Positions 44,889-53,435 of a DNA stretch of 64,000 nt are shown here, one piece after another. The stretch is from Puteibacter caeruleilacunae (GTDB taxonomy: Bacteria; Bacteroidota; Bacteroidia; Bacteroidales; Prolixibacteraceae): the NCBI GenBank assembly GCA_005217565.1, contig SJCO01000003.1, forward strand, positions 62,001-126,000, given 5' to 3'. Position numbers and translations under genes: made by a program. Positions within the stretch are counted from its first letter, which is position 1; each line of letters opens with the position of its first letter. The notes under the pieces are model-generated. The model had not been told where the DNA came from. It searched no databases and saw only the letters and a program-made list of their open reading frames with translations.

Positions 44889-46060
44889 TGTTAACTCATT
44901 TCAATAGATTAACCAGAGGGAAGCATAAAAAGATACTTCCATTGATCACCCTATTCGTGACATTCCTTATAACCCTACTGGGATCATGCTATATCAGTAA
45001 TAAGATCTTTCAGTATGTACAGGGGGAAGGTTATGATTACAAGAACATCATTGCCCTAACTCCAAAGTTAAAGGATGATCCAGCTAAGGATGCAGAGATT
45101 TTCAGCAATTTCAGACAAAGCTTAATACGATTAAAGACAATTGAAAAGGCAGCTTTTACAGATGGAGCTATTCCTTACCAACCATCGCCTAAGGTTCAGA
45201 TTTTCTTTAATGGACAAGCCCATTGGTTCCACTCTTTTGGAGGAGACGAACATATAGCTGATCTATTGAACATTAAACTTCAAGCAGGCAAATGGTTTAG
45301 TTCCCAGCAAGATCAGGATGCTGAAAAATCAATTGTACTAACAGCTAAAGCAGCTTCATACATATCATCTGATAGTCCTGAAACCTTAATCGGGAAGACG
45401 GTAAATTTTGGAGGTCGTAAGGAGAATTTCAAGGTTATTGGAATTGTTCGGCGATTTAAGGTTACGTTTCAGGATGAAGCACCTGTGATTTTCACCTATC
45501 AATCGCAGCCATCCCGCACAATTTTGGTTAAACACCGACCTAATGCAGATATGGCGCAACTGGACAAAGAGCTTAAAGGATTATTGAATCAGTTACCTAT
45601 AACACCAATTTCAAATGAAGACTTAACTGAAGGAAAGTATCTCGAGGCAGCAAGAGAAGAAGCGTTTAAAGAATCAAAAACTAAAATCTCGTTTCCTGGC
45701 ATTATATCCTTATTCGTTTTTTTCAATGTGATGGTAGTATTTCTTGTCATTACATTTGGTTACGTAAGGAAACGCAAACAAGAAATAGGGGTAAGAAGAG
45801 CTGTTGGCGCGACCCGAATATCGGTATATCAATCAATTCTAACAGAAAATTTACTGTTCACTTCAATAGCTTACGCACTAGCGTTAATTGTCTTTTTGCA
45901 AGTGGCAACAGTTTTCCCCGAAAGCTGGGATAAAAGTTACAGCACAATAGGAGCATCAAGTGCAACCTCCTTGATTTATCTGCTAATCATTCTATGCACA
46001 TTATATCCTGCTCGACAGGCAGCGAAGATTCACCCTGTAGAAGCCTTAGCGGAAGAATAA
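44885..46060 (+). CDS. ABC exporter permease, B-type half (unit 2B)
   Basis: 391 residues. N-terminal helix (LPLITLFVTFLITLLGSCYI), a periplasmic domain with a GKWFSSQQD motif, and QEIGVRRAVGATRISVYQSI before the three C-terminal helices. It ends IHPVEALAEE. The start uses ATGATG overlapping the unit 2A stop. It pairs with unit 2A. Confidence 0.91.
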   Translation: MMLTHFNRLTRGKHKKILPLITLFVTFLITLLGSCYISNKIFQYVQGEGYDYKNIIALTPKLKDDPAKDAEIFSNFRQSLIRLKTIEKAAFTDGAIPYQPSPKVQIFFNGQAHWFHSFGGDEHIADLLNIKLQAGKWFSSQQDQDAEKSIVLTAKAASYISSDSPETLIGKTVNFGGRKENFKVIGIVRRFKVTFQDEAPVIFTYQSQPSRTILVKHRPNADMAQLDKELKGLLNQLPITPISNEDLTEGKYLEAAREEAFKESKTKISFPGIISLFVFFNVMVVFLVITFGYVRKRKQEIGVRRAVGATRISVYQSILTENLLFTSIAYALALIVFLQVATVFPESWDKSYSTIGASSATSLIYLLIILCTLYPARQAAKIHPVEALAEE

Positions 46061-46084
46061 AACAACTTTAAAGAATATTAATCG

Positions 46085-48523
46085 ATGATCAAGAACCTTA
46101 TATTATCAGCCTGGGCCAGCCTGAAGCGTAAAAAAACGGCCTCACTTTTTACTATTTTAACCATCACACTGGGTATGACCATGATTGTGCTTATCGCTAG
46201 CATCTTTCATTCATATACCGGGGATATTGGCCCTTATAAAATGCGAAGCAAATCGCTCTACATTGCAAACCTTACGTTTGAACGAAATGGAGAGCAGGTT
46301 ATGCGCTACAGAAGTAAGGACGCTTCCATCACTTTTTTGAAGAAGACCATGATGGAAATGGAGATGCCTGCATTAGTTGGGTTATATGGCGTCAGGCATC
46401 CTGAAAATATAGGTCCCAGATACAATCCGCTAAACGTAACTTACCTGGAGACTGATGCCAACTTTTGGAAGATTCATCAGTTTAAGTTTGTCGACGGACG
46501 CCCTTTTAAGGCTAGTGAAATTGAAAATAAAGAGCGTGTTTGTATCATCTCTCAGAAAGTAGCTAAGCACTTTTTCGGCAAAAAAAAGGTGGCAGGAAAG
46601 ACTATTCAGAAGGAAGACCGAGAACCTTATAGAATTGTTGGTGTAATTGAAAATAGTCACCCCCACTTTGAGGTTTCGGCCGACTATTATCTACCTTATA
46701 CCCTCTCCGTATGGGATGAAAGTAGCAACTACAAAAGTCGGGATGGAGAACTACACTATTACAATCGGGGGAAATATAAGGGGATACTGGTTGCGAAATC
46801 ACAAAGAGATAAATCTAAAATTCAGGCTGAGTATAATAGGTTAATACAACGCTGGAATGCAACGGGGGAAGTTGAAGAGTTCGAGAAAGTCAATTCAAAA
46901 CTTCTCGGATCTTCGCGCCTCATCACTGCCTCTATAGGCTTTGGAAACGATGAACCAGCCTTGATAATCTCATTCTTTATGGCACTTATTTTTATCTTTC
47001 TGCCAGTGATCATACTTTCAAATGTTAATCTTTATGCTTTACGTGAGCGACTGGAGGAGATTGGCATACGTAAATCATTTGGAGCCAGAAGAACAGATAT
47101 CATCCAGCAGTTCATTGTTGAAAACATCCTGATAACCGGTATTGGTTGCCTTTTTGCAATAATTCTTGGATACTTTACCAATAAAGCCCTGGGACAAATC
47201 ATTTACCAGTCGTATGACATTCCGGGAATGCAATTAAATGTATCATTGATACTGTACCTGATTATTGGCATTATCATCTTTGGTATGTTATCGATTGTTT
47301 TACCTGTAATGCGTATTTCCCGCGTTCACCCTGTGGTGGCAATTCAACAACACACAGCTGCTTCATCCAATCAATTTCAGTTTAAAGCGAGAAAGAAATG
47401 GCTGCAGGTAGCGACCTATTTTCTACTGTTTATTGCCCTGATTAACTGCAGTGCTATGATTTCAATCTTTTATGATAATTTGTCTGGCGTAGGATACAAT
47501 ACCAAGCATATTTTAATATTAATGGTGGATGAGCAAGGGAGCGGCCCTCATCATGATGATGAATACAATGCGACTAAGTTTAAAGGTTTTAAAGAACGAC
47601 TTCTTCAAATAGAAGGTGTTGAACAGGTTTCATATGTCTTAGAGAATCCTCCACTCTATATTGTACCACAATTTCAAAACTACACAATCAATGATAAAGA
47701 AAGGAAAGCTAGAACCTTAGAAACCGATAGTGTCTTCTGTGACCTGCTATCGATAAGACCAGTAAAAGGTAGATTGTTTAAGAAGGAATCAGACAAGGGT
47801 GGTTATATTCCTGCCATAACAACATTAGCCGGAGAAAAGCACCTTTTTAATGGTGATGCGTTAGGAAAAATAGTACGCAGAGAGACTGATGGTAGGAAAG
47901 TAAAGATTGTGGGTGTAATTGAAAGTTATAAAAATCATCCAATGGGACATGAGTTTAAGGGACTTATTGTTTGTCGTAATCGTCCATCACGTTCCGCTGT
48001 GCTTAAGTATCATCCAGACACAGATATTCAGAAGCTAAACCGACAAATAAAAGAAGCTGTTAGTAATTGGCCCACAGGCAAAATGTGGCTTTCCCAAAAT
48101 GAGAATATTGAGATAGAATATAACGATGCAAATAAAAGAAGTCAATCAATGTTTTATGCGGCTTTACTGGCTACTGCGTTCTTATTACTCAATGCATTCA
48201 TGGGCTACCTAACATTAATCTACTACAATGTACGTACGCGTAAAAAAGAGCTTGGAGTACGACGAGCTACTGGAGCAAATAAAATCAGTATCATTCAAAA
48301 AATAATTAAAGAAAACCTATCATTAATGATAATTGGTTCATCCATTGCAACCATACTACTTTGGCAGTTTTTTAGTGTCACCAAAATTGATAAATGGGAA
48401 GATTTCTTTCATGGCCTATACCTATCGACGGTAGTTGGCTTATTGATGACCATCATCAGTGCACTAATCCCTGCGATTCACGCAGCCAAAGTACAACCTG
48501 TTGACGCCTTAGCTGAGGAATAA
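46085..48523 (+). CDS. Fused A-B ABC exporter permease (unit 3)
   Basis: 812 residues, about twice a half permease. The A half (about 1-420) has FWKIHQFKFVDGRPF and EIGIRKSFGARRTDIIQQFI and ends VHPVVAIQQH. After a linker, the B half (about 435-812) has its own N-terminal helix (YFLLFIALINCSAMISIF), a periplasmic domain and ELGVRRATGANKISIIQKI, and ends VQPVDALAEE. The A-B order is the same as in the split pairs, so this is a fusion equivalent to a heterodimer. It lies 24 bp after unit 2B. Confidence 0.91.
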   Translation: MIKNLILSAWASLKRKKTASLFTILTITLGMTMIVLIASIFHSYTGDIGPYKMRSKSLYIANLTFERNGEQVMRYRSKDASITFLKKTMMEMEMPALVGLYGVRHPENIGPRYNPLNVTYLETDANFWKIHQFKFVDGRPFKASEIENKERVCIISQKVAKHFFGKKKVAGKTIQKEDREPYRIVGVIENSHPHFEVSADYYLPYTLSVWDESSNYKSRDGELHYYNRGKYKGILVAKSQRDKSKIQAEYNRLIQRWNATGEVEEFEKVNSKLLGSSRLITASIGFGNDEPALIISFFMALIFIFLPVIILSNVNLYALRERLEEIGIRKSFGARRTDIIQQFIVENILITGIGCLFAIILGYFTNKALGQIIYQSYDIPGMQLNVSLILYLIIGIIIFGMLSIVLPVMRISRVHPVVAIQQHTAASSNQFQFKARKKWLQVATYFLLFIALINCSAMISIFYDNLSGVGYNTKHILILMVDEQGSGPHHDDEYNATKFKGFKERLLQIEGVEQVSYVLENPPLYIVPQFQNYTINDKERKARTLETDSVFCDLLSIRPVKGRLFKKESDKGGYIPAITTLAGEKHLFNGDALGKIVRRETDGRKVKIVGVIESYKNHPMGHEFKGLIVCRNRPSRSAVLKYHPDTDIQKLNRQIKEAVSNWPTGKMWLSQNENIEIEYNDANKRSQSMFYAALLATAFLLLNAFMGYLTLIYYNVRTRKKELGVRRATGANKISIIQKIIKENLSLMIIGSSIATILLWQFFSVTKIDKWEDFFHGLYLSTVVGLLMTIISALIPAIHAAKVQPVDALAEE

Positions 48524-48536
48524 TAAAAAAACGACC

Positions 48537-50966
48537 ATGATTAAACATTATCTAAAATCGACAATAAACGCTTTATGGGCCCGCAAGTGGATATCAATAT
48601 TAACATTGATATCCATAGCCCTTTCACTGGTTGTGGTGATTTGCATGGCTTCCTTTTGGAACATGTTAACAGCACCTATTAAGCCAGAAGTAAATAAAGA
48701 TCGCACCTTCTATCTGCATAGTGAATACTTCAAAAAGGAAAATGGGGATAAGGTTCATTATTTTGACGCCATGGGAATTATTCCCAAGGAGTTTTATACG
48801 TCAACTCTATCAACACTTAAGTCGGTAGAATTGATTTCTAATTTTCAGGATGGAGGTATGACCACCACCTTTCTTAAAAATGGGATTGGGAAAAGCTATA
48901 ACATCAAAGATACTGATAGTAACTTTTTTAAACTATTTCAATTTGATTTTATTGATGGCAAACCATATTCCGAAGAAATGCTCTCTAATAAAGAATCCGT
49001 TTGTGTTATTACAGAAGAAGTTGCAAATCATTTTTTTGGCACATCAAAATGTGCTGGAGAGTATATAAGTACCGGACATCGAAAGTTTCTTGTAACTGGA
49101 GTTATTCAACAACCATCTCATATTACACCTGTACAGTCCTCAGTATATTTTGGGAAAAATCAGAAAGATTTGCTTAGCAACTTAACTTATAGCGGATTAG
49201 GTACTGCATTCTTATGTAACTCTCCAAATGATCAGGATATACTTGCAAATCAATTAAAATCTATTGCAAAGAAGTTAAGTGCAAAGAATAAAAACTTTGA
49301 TCTTACGATGAAAGTAAAAACCTCCCTTGACAAGATTATTGCTTATCGCTACCAATACAGACCGATGACTAAAATAAGGTATGTTGCGCTGATCTTACTT
49401 ATTCTTATTCTTCCAGTATTGAGTCTGTTTGAACTACTAAAAAGTGGTATCGCAATAAGATTGGAAGAGACTGGTGTAAGGAAAGCATTTGGGGCTACCA
49501 ATAAAGTAATCTGTCGACAATTGATCCTGGAAAATGTCCTCATCACTATCATGGGAGGGATACTTGGAATTTTCATTGCTATTTTCTTTTTCAAACTTAT
49601 CATTGGAAAACAAAGCTCTGCCCTATTCAGTGATTTTTTCCATTGGAAGGCAATGATTTATTACTTACTTACATTCATTGTGATGGGAGTTCTTGCTGGA
49701 ATTATTCCATCGATAAAATTGGCCCGTATAAACTTGATTGATGCACTACATGATAAACCACAATCACTGCAATTAAAGTCTAAACTTCAACATTTATTTC
49801 GTGGTAAAATCGTTACAGGTACAATTACAGTGATTGCTTTCTTTATTGTTACCATAACTTTTAATGAGGTCTATTTTGGCTTAAATAATAGTCAACACAC
49901 ATTCGTACCTCTTAATACTTCCGGCATCATTAATATGAAACTATCTTACAAAGGAGATGCATATAGATGGGAAATCAATAAAGAATCCGGAAAACCAAGC
50001 AGTAATCTTAAACCAATCCACAACGAGGTAAAACATGCACTTCAGCAAATCAGAGGAGTGAAGGAAAGTTCCTTTTCTGAGGAACCTTTAGAGAATCAAG
50101 TTGGGACCTACTGGGATCTGGATAATAACAAAGAAGAAGGAATCCTATGCGGTTTTGACTATTGGAAACTTTTTGATCTGCAGTTAGAGGAAGGAAGATG
50201 GTTTCAATCTGATGATCTAAAAGAAGTATATCTTCCAGTAGTTATTACACGAGCACATGCAACAGCATTAGAAATAGAACACCTTACAACTAAGACTTAT
50301 TTCCAGTTTAAATCGGATAGATATGATAGTAAATTCAGAGTTGTAGGAATTATTAAAGATATTGGGAAAACACACCCGCGGAATCGCTATCCGTTCTTTG
50401 CCCCTATAGATGTTTCAAAAGATAATAGTGTTTCAGGGGACTATCGTTTGGTGAAAATAAAAGACGGAGAAGATATTGATCGTATAAAGGCTGATATTCA
50501 AAGCCTATTCAAATCAAAAGGTTGGGATAAAAAATTTCATCAATATCAGATTGATACAATGGATGAACTCATGCACCAAAAAATTATAGAGCACTTAAAG
50601 TATAGGAGTATAGAGTACGGTACCATTGGTATGATTCTTTGCTTTATATTGATCATTCTTTTCGGATCGTCATGGCGACAAGTTAATGCTCAATATCTTG
50701 AATTGGGAATTCGACGATCTGTTGGTGCAAGCAGGGCAAGAATTATTAGAAAGATTATTTTCGAAAAGCTAATCTTTTACCTGGCTGTGATGGTGGTTGC
50801 AGTATTGTTATATCTGAACTTTTATAAAGATCTTAAAATCGATTACAAAATCATCGCTCCGGCTGTGAGTGCTGCACTGCTGTTTGTAGTAATCATGCTT
50901 GCAACACTACTCCCAGCCATTAAAGCTAGTCGCATACAACCCGTTGATGCATTAGCTGAGGAATAA
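48537..50966 (+). CDS. Fused A-B ABC exporter permease (unit 4)
   Basis: 809 residues. The A half (about 1-405) has FFKLFQFDFIDGKPY and ETGVRKAFGATNKVICRQLI and ends INLIDALHDKP. The B half follows a linker, with YWKLFDLQLEEGRWF and ELGIRRSVGASRARIIRKII, and ends IQPVDALAEE. Its first 18 or so residues (MIKHYLKSTINALW) nearly match those of unit 5A, which suggests recent duplication. It lies 13 bp after unit 3. Confidence 0.91.
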   Translation: MIKHYLKSTINALWARKWISILTLISIALSLVVVICMASFWNMLTAPIKPEVNKDRTFYLHSEYFKKENGDKVHYFDAMGIIPKEFYTSTLSTLKSVELISNFQDGGMTTTFLKNGIGKSYNIKDTDSNFFKLFQFDFIDGKPYSEEMLSNKESVCVITEEVANHFFGTSKCAGEYISTGHRKFLVTGVIQQPSHITPVQSSVYFGKNQKDLLSNLTYSGLGTAFLCNSPNDQDILANQLKSIAKKLSAKNKNFDLTMKVKTSLDKIIAYRYQYRPMTKIRYVALILLILILPVLSLFELLKSGIAIRLEETGVRKAFGATNKVICRQLILENVLITIMGGILGIFIAIFFFKLIIGKQSSALFSDFFHWKAMIYYLLTFIVMGVLAGIIPSIKLARINLIDALHDKPQSLQLKSKLQHLFRGKIVTGTITVIAFFIVTITFNEVYFGLNNSQHTFVPLNTSGIINMKLSYKGDAYRWEINKESGKPSSNLKPIHNEVKHALQQIRGVKESSFSEEPLENQVGTYWDLDNNKEEGILCGFDYWKLFDLQLEEGRWFQSDDLKEVYLPVVITRAHATALEIEHLTTKTYFQFKSDRYDSKFRVVGIIKDIGKTHPRNRYPFFAPIDVSKDNSVSGDYRLVKIKDGEDIDRIKADIQSLFKSKGWDKKFHQYQIDTMDELMHQKIIEHLKYRSIEYGTIGMILCFILIILFGSSWRQVNAQYLELGIRRSVGASRARIIRKIIFEKLIFYLAVMVVAVLLYLNFYKDLKIDYKIIAPAVSAALLFVVIMLATLLPAIKASRIQPVDALAEE

Positions 50967-50984
50967 ACAACTAAGAAAACGACA

Positions 50985-52208
50985 ATGATAAAACATTACT
51001 TTAAATCGACTATTAATGCTTTGTGGAAACGAAAATGGTTTTCGTTTTTAACCTTGTTTTCCATTGCCCTATCTCTGATAGTGGTGACGTGTGTTGCTAC
51101 AATCTGGAACATGTGGAGCACCCCCATGGCTCCCGAGGTAAATAAAGAGCGTACACTATATTTGGATGCCAAAGTTTGGATAAAAGAGAATAACCGATCA
51201 ATACATCAAATTAATGCTGCGGACGTACTTCCTAAAAGCTTTTTTGTAAAAGGAGTGCATGAGCTAACAACTCCAGAAATGTCAGCTGTATACTACTCAC
51301 AAGGTGTACATGACTTTATGCGTAACAACAAAACGAAACGTATTCACCTAATTACTACTGATGCCAATTTCTTTAAGATCTTTGATTTTGAATTTATCGC
51401 AGGAAAACCATACCACGATGAAGCATCGCGTTCGCCACAATATCCATGCGTAATTACAAAAGAATTGGCGTTGTATTATTTTGGAAATATCGACTGCCTG
51501 GGGAAGATCATAAAGAACAGGTCAAGACAGTACAAAGTAACAGGCATTATCAATAAACCAGTTGCTTCTCAAGAGTTATCATTCGACATCTATTACCAAA
51601 TTAATCCTGACGAAGCACAACGTTATTCAAACTGGTATGACGTGGCGTTTCTGTGTTCATCAAAAGCAGATCAAGAGGCATTAGACGCAGAATTACAAAA
51701 GATTGCAAAAACAGCTAGTGATAAACATCAAAAGCAGCGCATTGAACTCAATACATTATCCTCTGTCATGAACATCATCATTAAACGTTTCCAGTTTGAG
51801 AGAGATCTTTGGCCCATCTATGCTACATTAATCTTGATTGTATTAATCATTCCATCGCTTTGCTTAATTGATGTACTTAGAAATAACCAAGCACACAGAA
51901 CCCATGAAATGGGAATTCACCGGGCTTTTGGTGCATCCAAAGGAAGAATGGCTTCCATGCTGTTAGTGGACAACCTGGTGGTTACAACTATAGGCGGAAT
52001 TGTTGGCTTAGCACTATCCATCATTTTCTTCTCATTCATCAGTGAGGATTCATGGACAGATACAAGTCAGCTGTTCTTTAACTGGAGTGCCATTGCCTAC
52101 TATATGTTGGTTTTCCTAATTATTGGATTCATAGCGGGAATTCTACCGGCCAAAAGACTATCAAAACTTCATATTATCAATGCCTTAAATCAAGTAGAAA
52201 ATGATTAG
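50985..52208 (+). CDS. ABC exporter permease, A-type half (unit 5A)
   Basis: 407 residues. N terminus MIKHYFKSTINALWKRKW closely resembles unit 4. The periplasmic domain has FFKIFDFEFIAGKPY, and EMGIHRAFGASKGRMASMLL precedes the FtsX helices. It ends IINALNQVEND. It overlaps unit 5B by 8 bp. The gene looks like the A half of a unit-4-type fusion that has stayed or become separate. Confidence 0.9.
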   Translation: MIKHYFKSTINALWKRKWFSFLTLFSIALSLIVVTCVATIWNMWSTPMAPEVNKERTLYLDAKVWIKENNRSIHQINAADVLPKSFFVKGVHELTTPEMSAVYYSQGVHDFMRNNKTKRIHLITTDANFFKIFDFEFIAGKPYHDEASRSPQYPCVITKELALYYFGNIDCLGKIIKNRSRQYKVTGIINKPVASQELSFDIYYQINPDEAQRYSNWYDVAFLCSSKADQEALDAELQKIAKTASDKHQKQRIELNTLSSVMNIIIKRFQFERDLWPIYATLILIVLIIPSLCLIDVLRNNQAHRTHEMGIHRAFGASKGRMASMLLVDNLVVTTIGGIVGLALSIIFFSFISEDSWTDTSQLFFNWSAIAYYMLVFLIIGFIAGILPAKRLSKLHIINALNQVEND

Positions 52209-53418
52209 ACATATTATCAGACAATTATTAGCCAGGAAAAAAAGATATGTTATCACCTTGATCGTGATGTCTTTATCATTTTTGGTAATCGCAGTTTTGC
52301 TCCATACCGTGTATAAGGATATGGTAAAATCACTCTCTCCGAGATTGGCTGTCGCAACTGACAATAGAGTGGAATTAACCATCGAATGGAATAGCAAGAA
52401 GAGGGATTCTGAATTCAGAACGATCAGGAAACTGCTTAAAGAACAAATTTGCATGATGGAAGGAGTAGAATCGGCCGAATATGTTGTTAATGATATTTTA
52501 AGCTCCCGGAGATTTCATAGCTATGATAAGTACACTGATGATACCTACCTTTTTTATTGTGGGGAAGACTTCGATAAGGTTTTTGATCTGCAATTGCAAT
52601 CAGGTTCATGGTTTACAAATGATGAAACTAAAAACTCATGTAAGCAGGTAGTGATCACTCGTAATCATGCACAAAAACTGGGGATTGAGACAGTTAATAC
52701 ACATACTACCTTAACGCAACACTATCCTGGATATCCAAGAGGGATTAATCCAGACAGCGTAACTTATCAAATAACTGGCATCATCAGCAATTTAGAGAAT
52801 TTAACAAGTCGCAGAACCACCGACAGAAATCTGTTTCCAGTATTTACTTCGATACCGAATAATGAAAATATGTATAATCTATTCTCCGACGAGTACCTAA
52901 TGATAAAGACTAAACCCAATACATCATTTGAGCAACTGAATCAGCAGCTACAAGCTACCATTCAAAAGCATAATCTTCAACAACATATCTATCAACACAA
53001 GCTCATTAAGTTAGATCAACAGCTTTCGGAACAGATAAAATACCACTTTTATGAAAGAAAAATAGTTTACGGTGTGTTGCTCATTCTGCTCAGCTATATC
53101 TTCGTTACATTATTTGGTAATTTCTGGAAGACTACTAATCAGCGTAAAGGAGAAATTGGCATCCGAAGGGCACTCGGACATAGTCGCACTAAGGTGATAA
53201 CCTATGTTGTTAGTGAAGCCTTAATTGTATATCTGCTATCAATTCTAATTGCAACATTAATCTATGTTAATCTCATAAAAATGATCAACATCGATACCCC
53301 TGTAGCTATTCATTTGATCAGCTCTTTTTCAATTTTATTGATTGTACTATTGGCAAACTTAACTCCTGCAATTCGAGCTGGTAAAATTGCTCCGGTTGAT
53401 GCTCTGGCTGAAGAATAA
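52201..53418 (+). CDS. ABC exporter permease, B-type half (unit 5B)
   Basis: 405 residues. N-terminal helix (YVITLIVMSLSFLVIAVLL), a periplasmic domain with DFDKVFDLQLQSGSWF, and EIGIRRALGHSRTKVITYVV before the C-terminal helices. It ends IAPVDALAEE. It overlaps unit 5A by 8 bp and starts in a different frame, so the pair is not a frameshifted fusion at this point. Confidence 0.9.
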   Translation: MIRHIIRQLLARKKRYVITLIVMSLSFLVIAVLLHTVYKDMVKSLSPRLAVATDNRVELTIEWNSKKRDSEFRTIRKLLKEQICMMEGVESAEYVVNDILSSRRFHSYDKYTDDTYLFYCGEDFDKVFDLQLQSGSWFTNDETKNSCKQVVITRNHAQKLGIETVNTHTTLTQHYPGYPRGINPDSVTYQITGIISNLENLTSRRTTDRNLFPVFTSIPNNENMYNLFSDEYLMIKTKPNTSFEQLNQQLQATIQKHNLQQHIYQHKLIKLDQQLSEQIKYHFYERKIVYGVLLILLSYIFVTLFGNFWKTTNQRKGEIGIRRALGHSRTKVITYVVSEALIVYLLSILIATLIYVNLIKMINIDTPVAIHLISSFSILLIVLLANLTPAIRAGKIAPVDALAEE

Positions 53419-53435
53419 ATAAAAACACAACAACA

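Noticed and set aside
41726-53418. Split permeases considered as frameshifted fusion pseudogenes
   Set aside because: Each B half has its own ATG directly before its first membrane helix and both halves are complete, so these are genuine separate genes.
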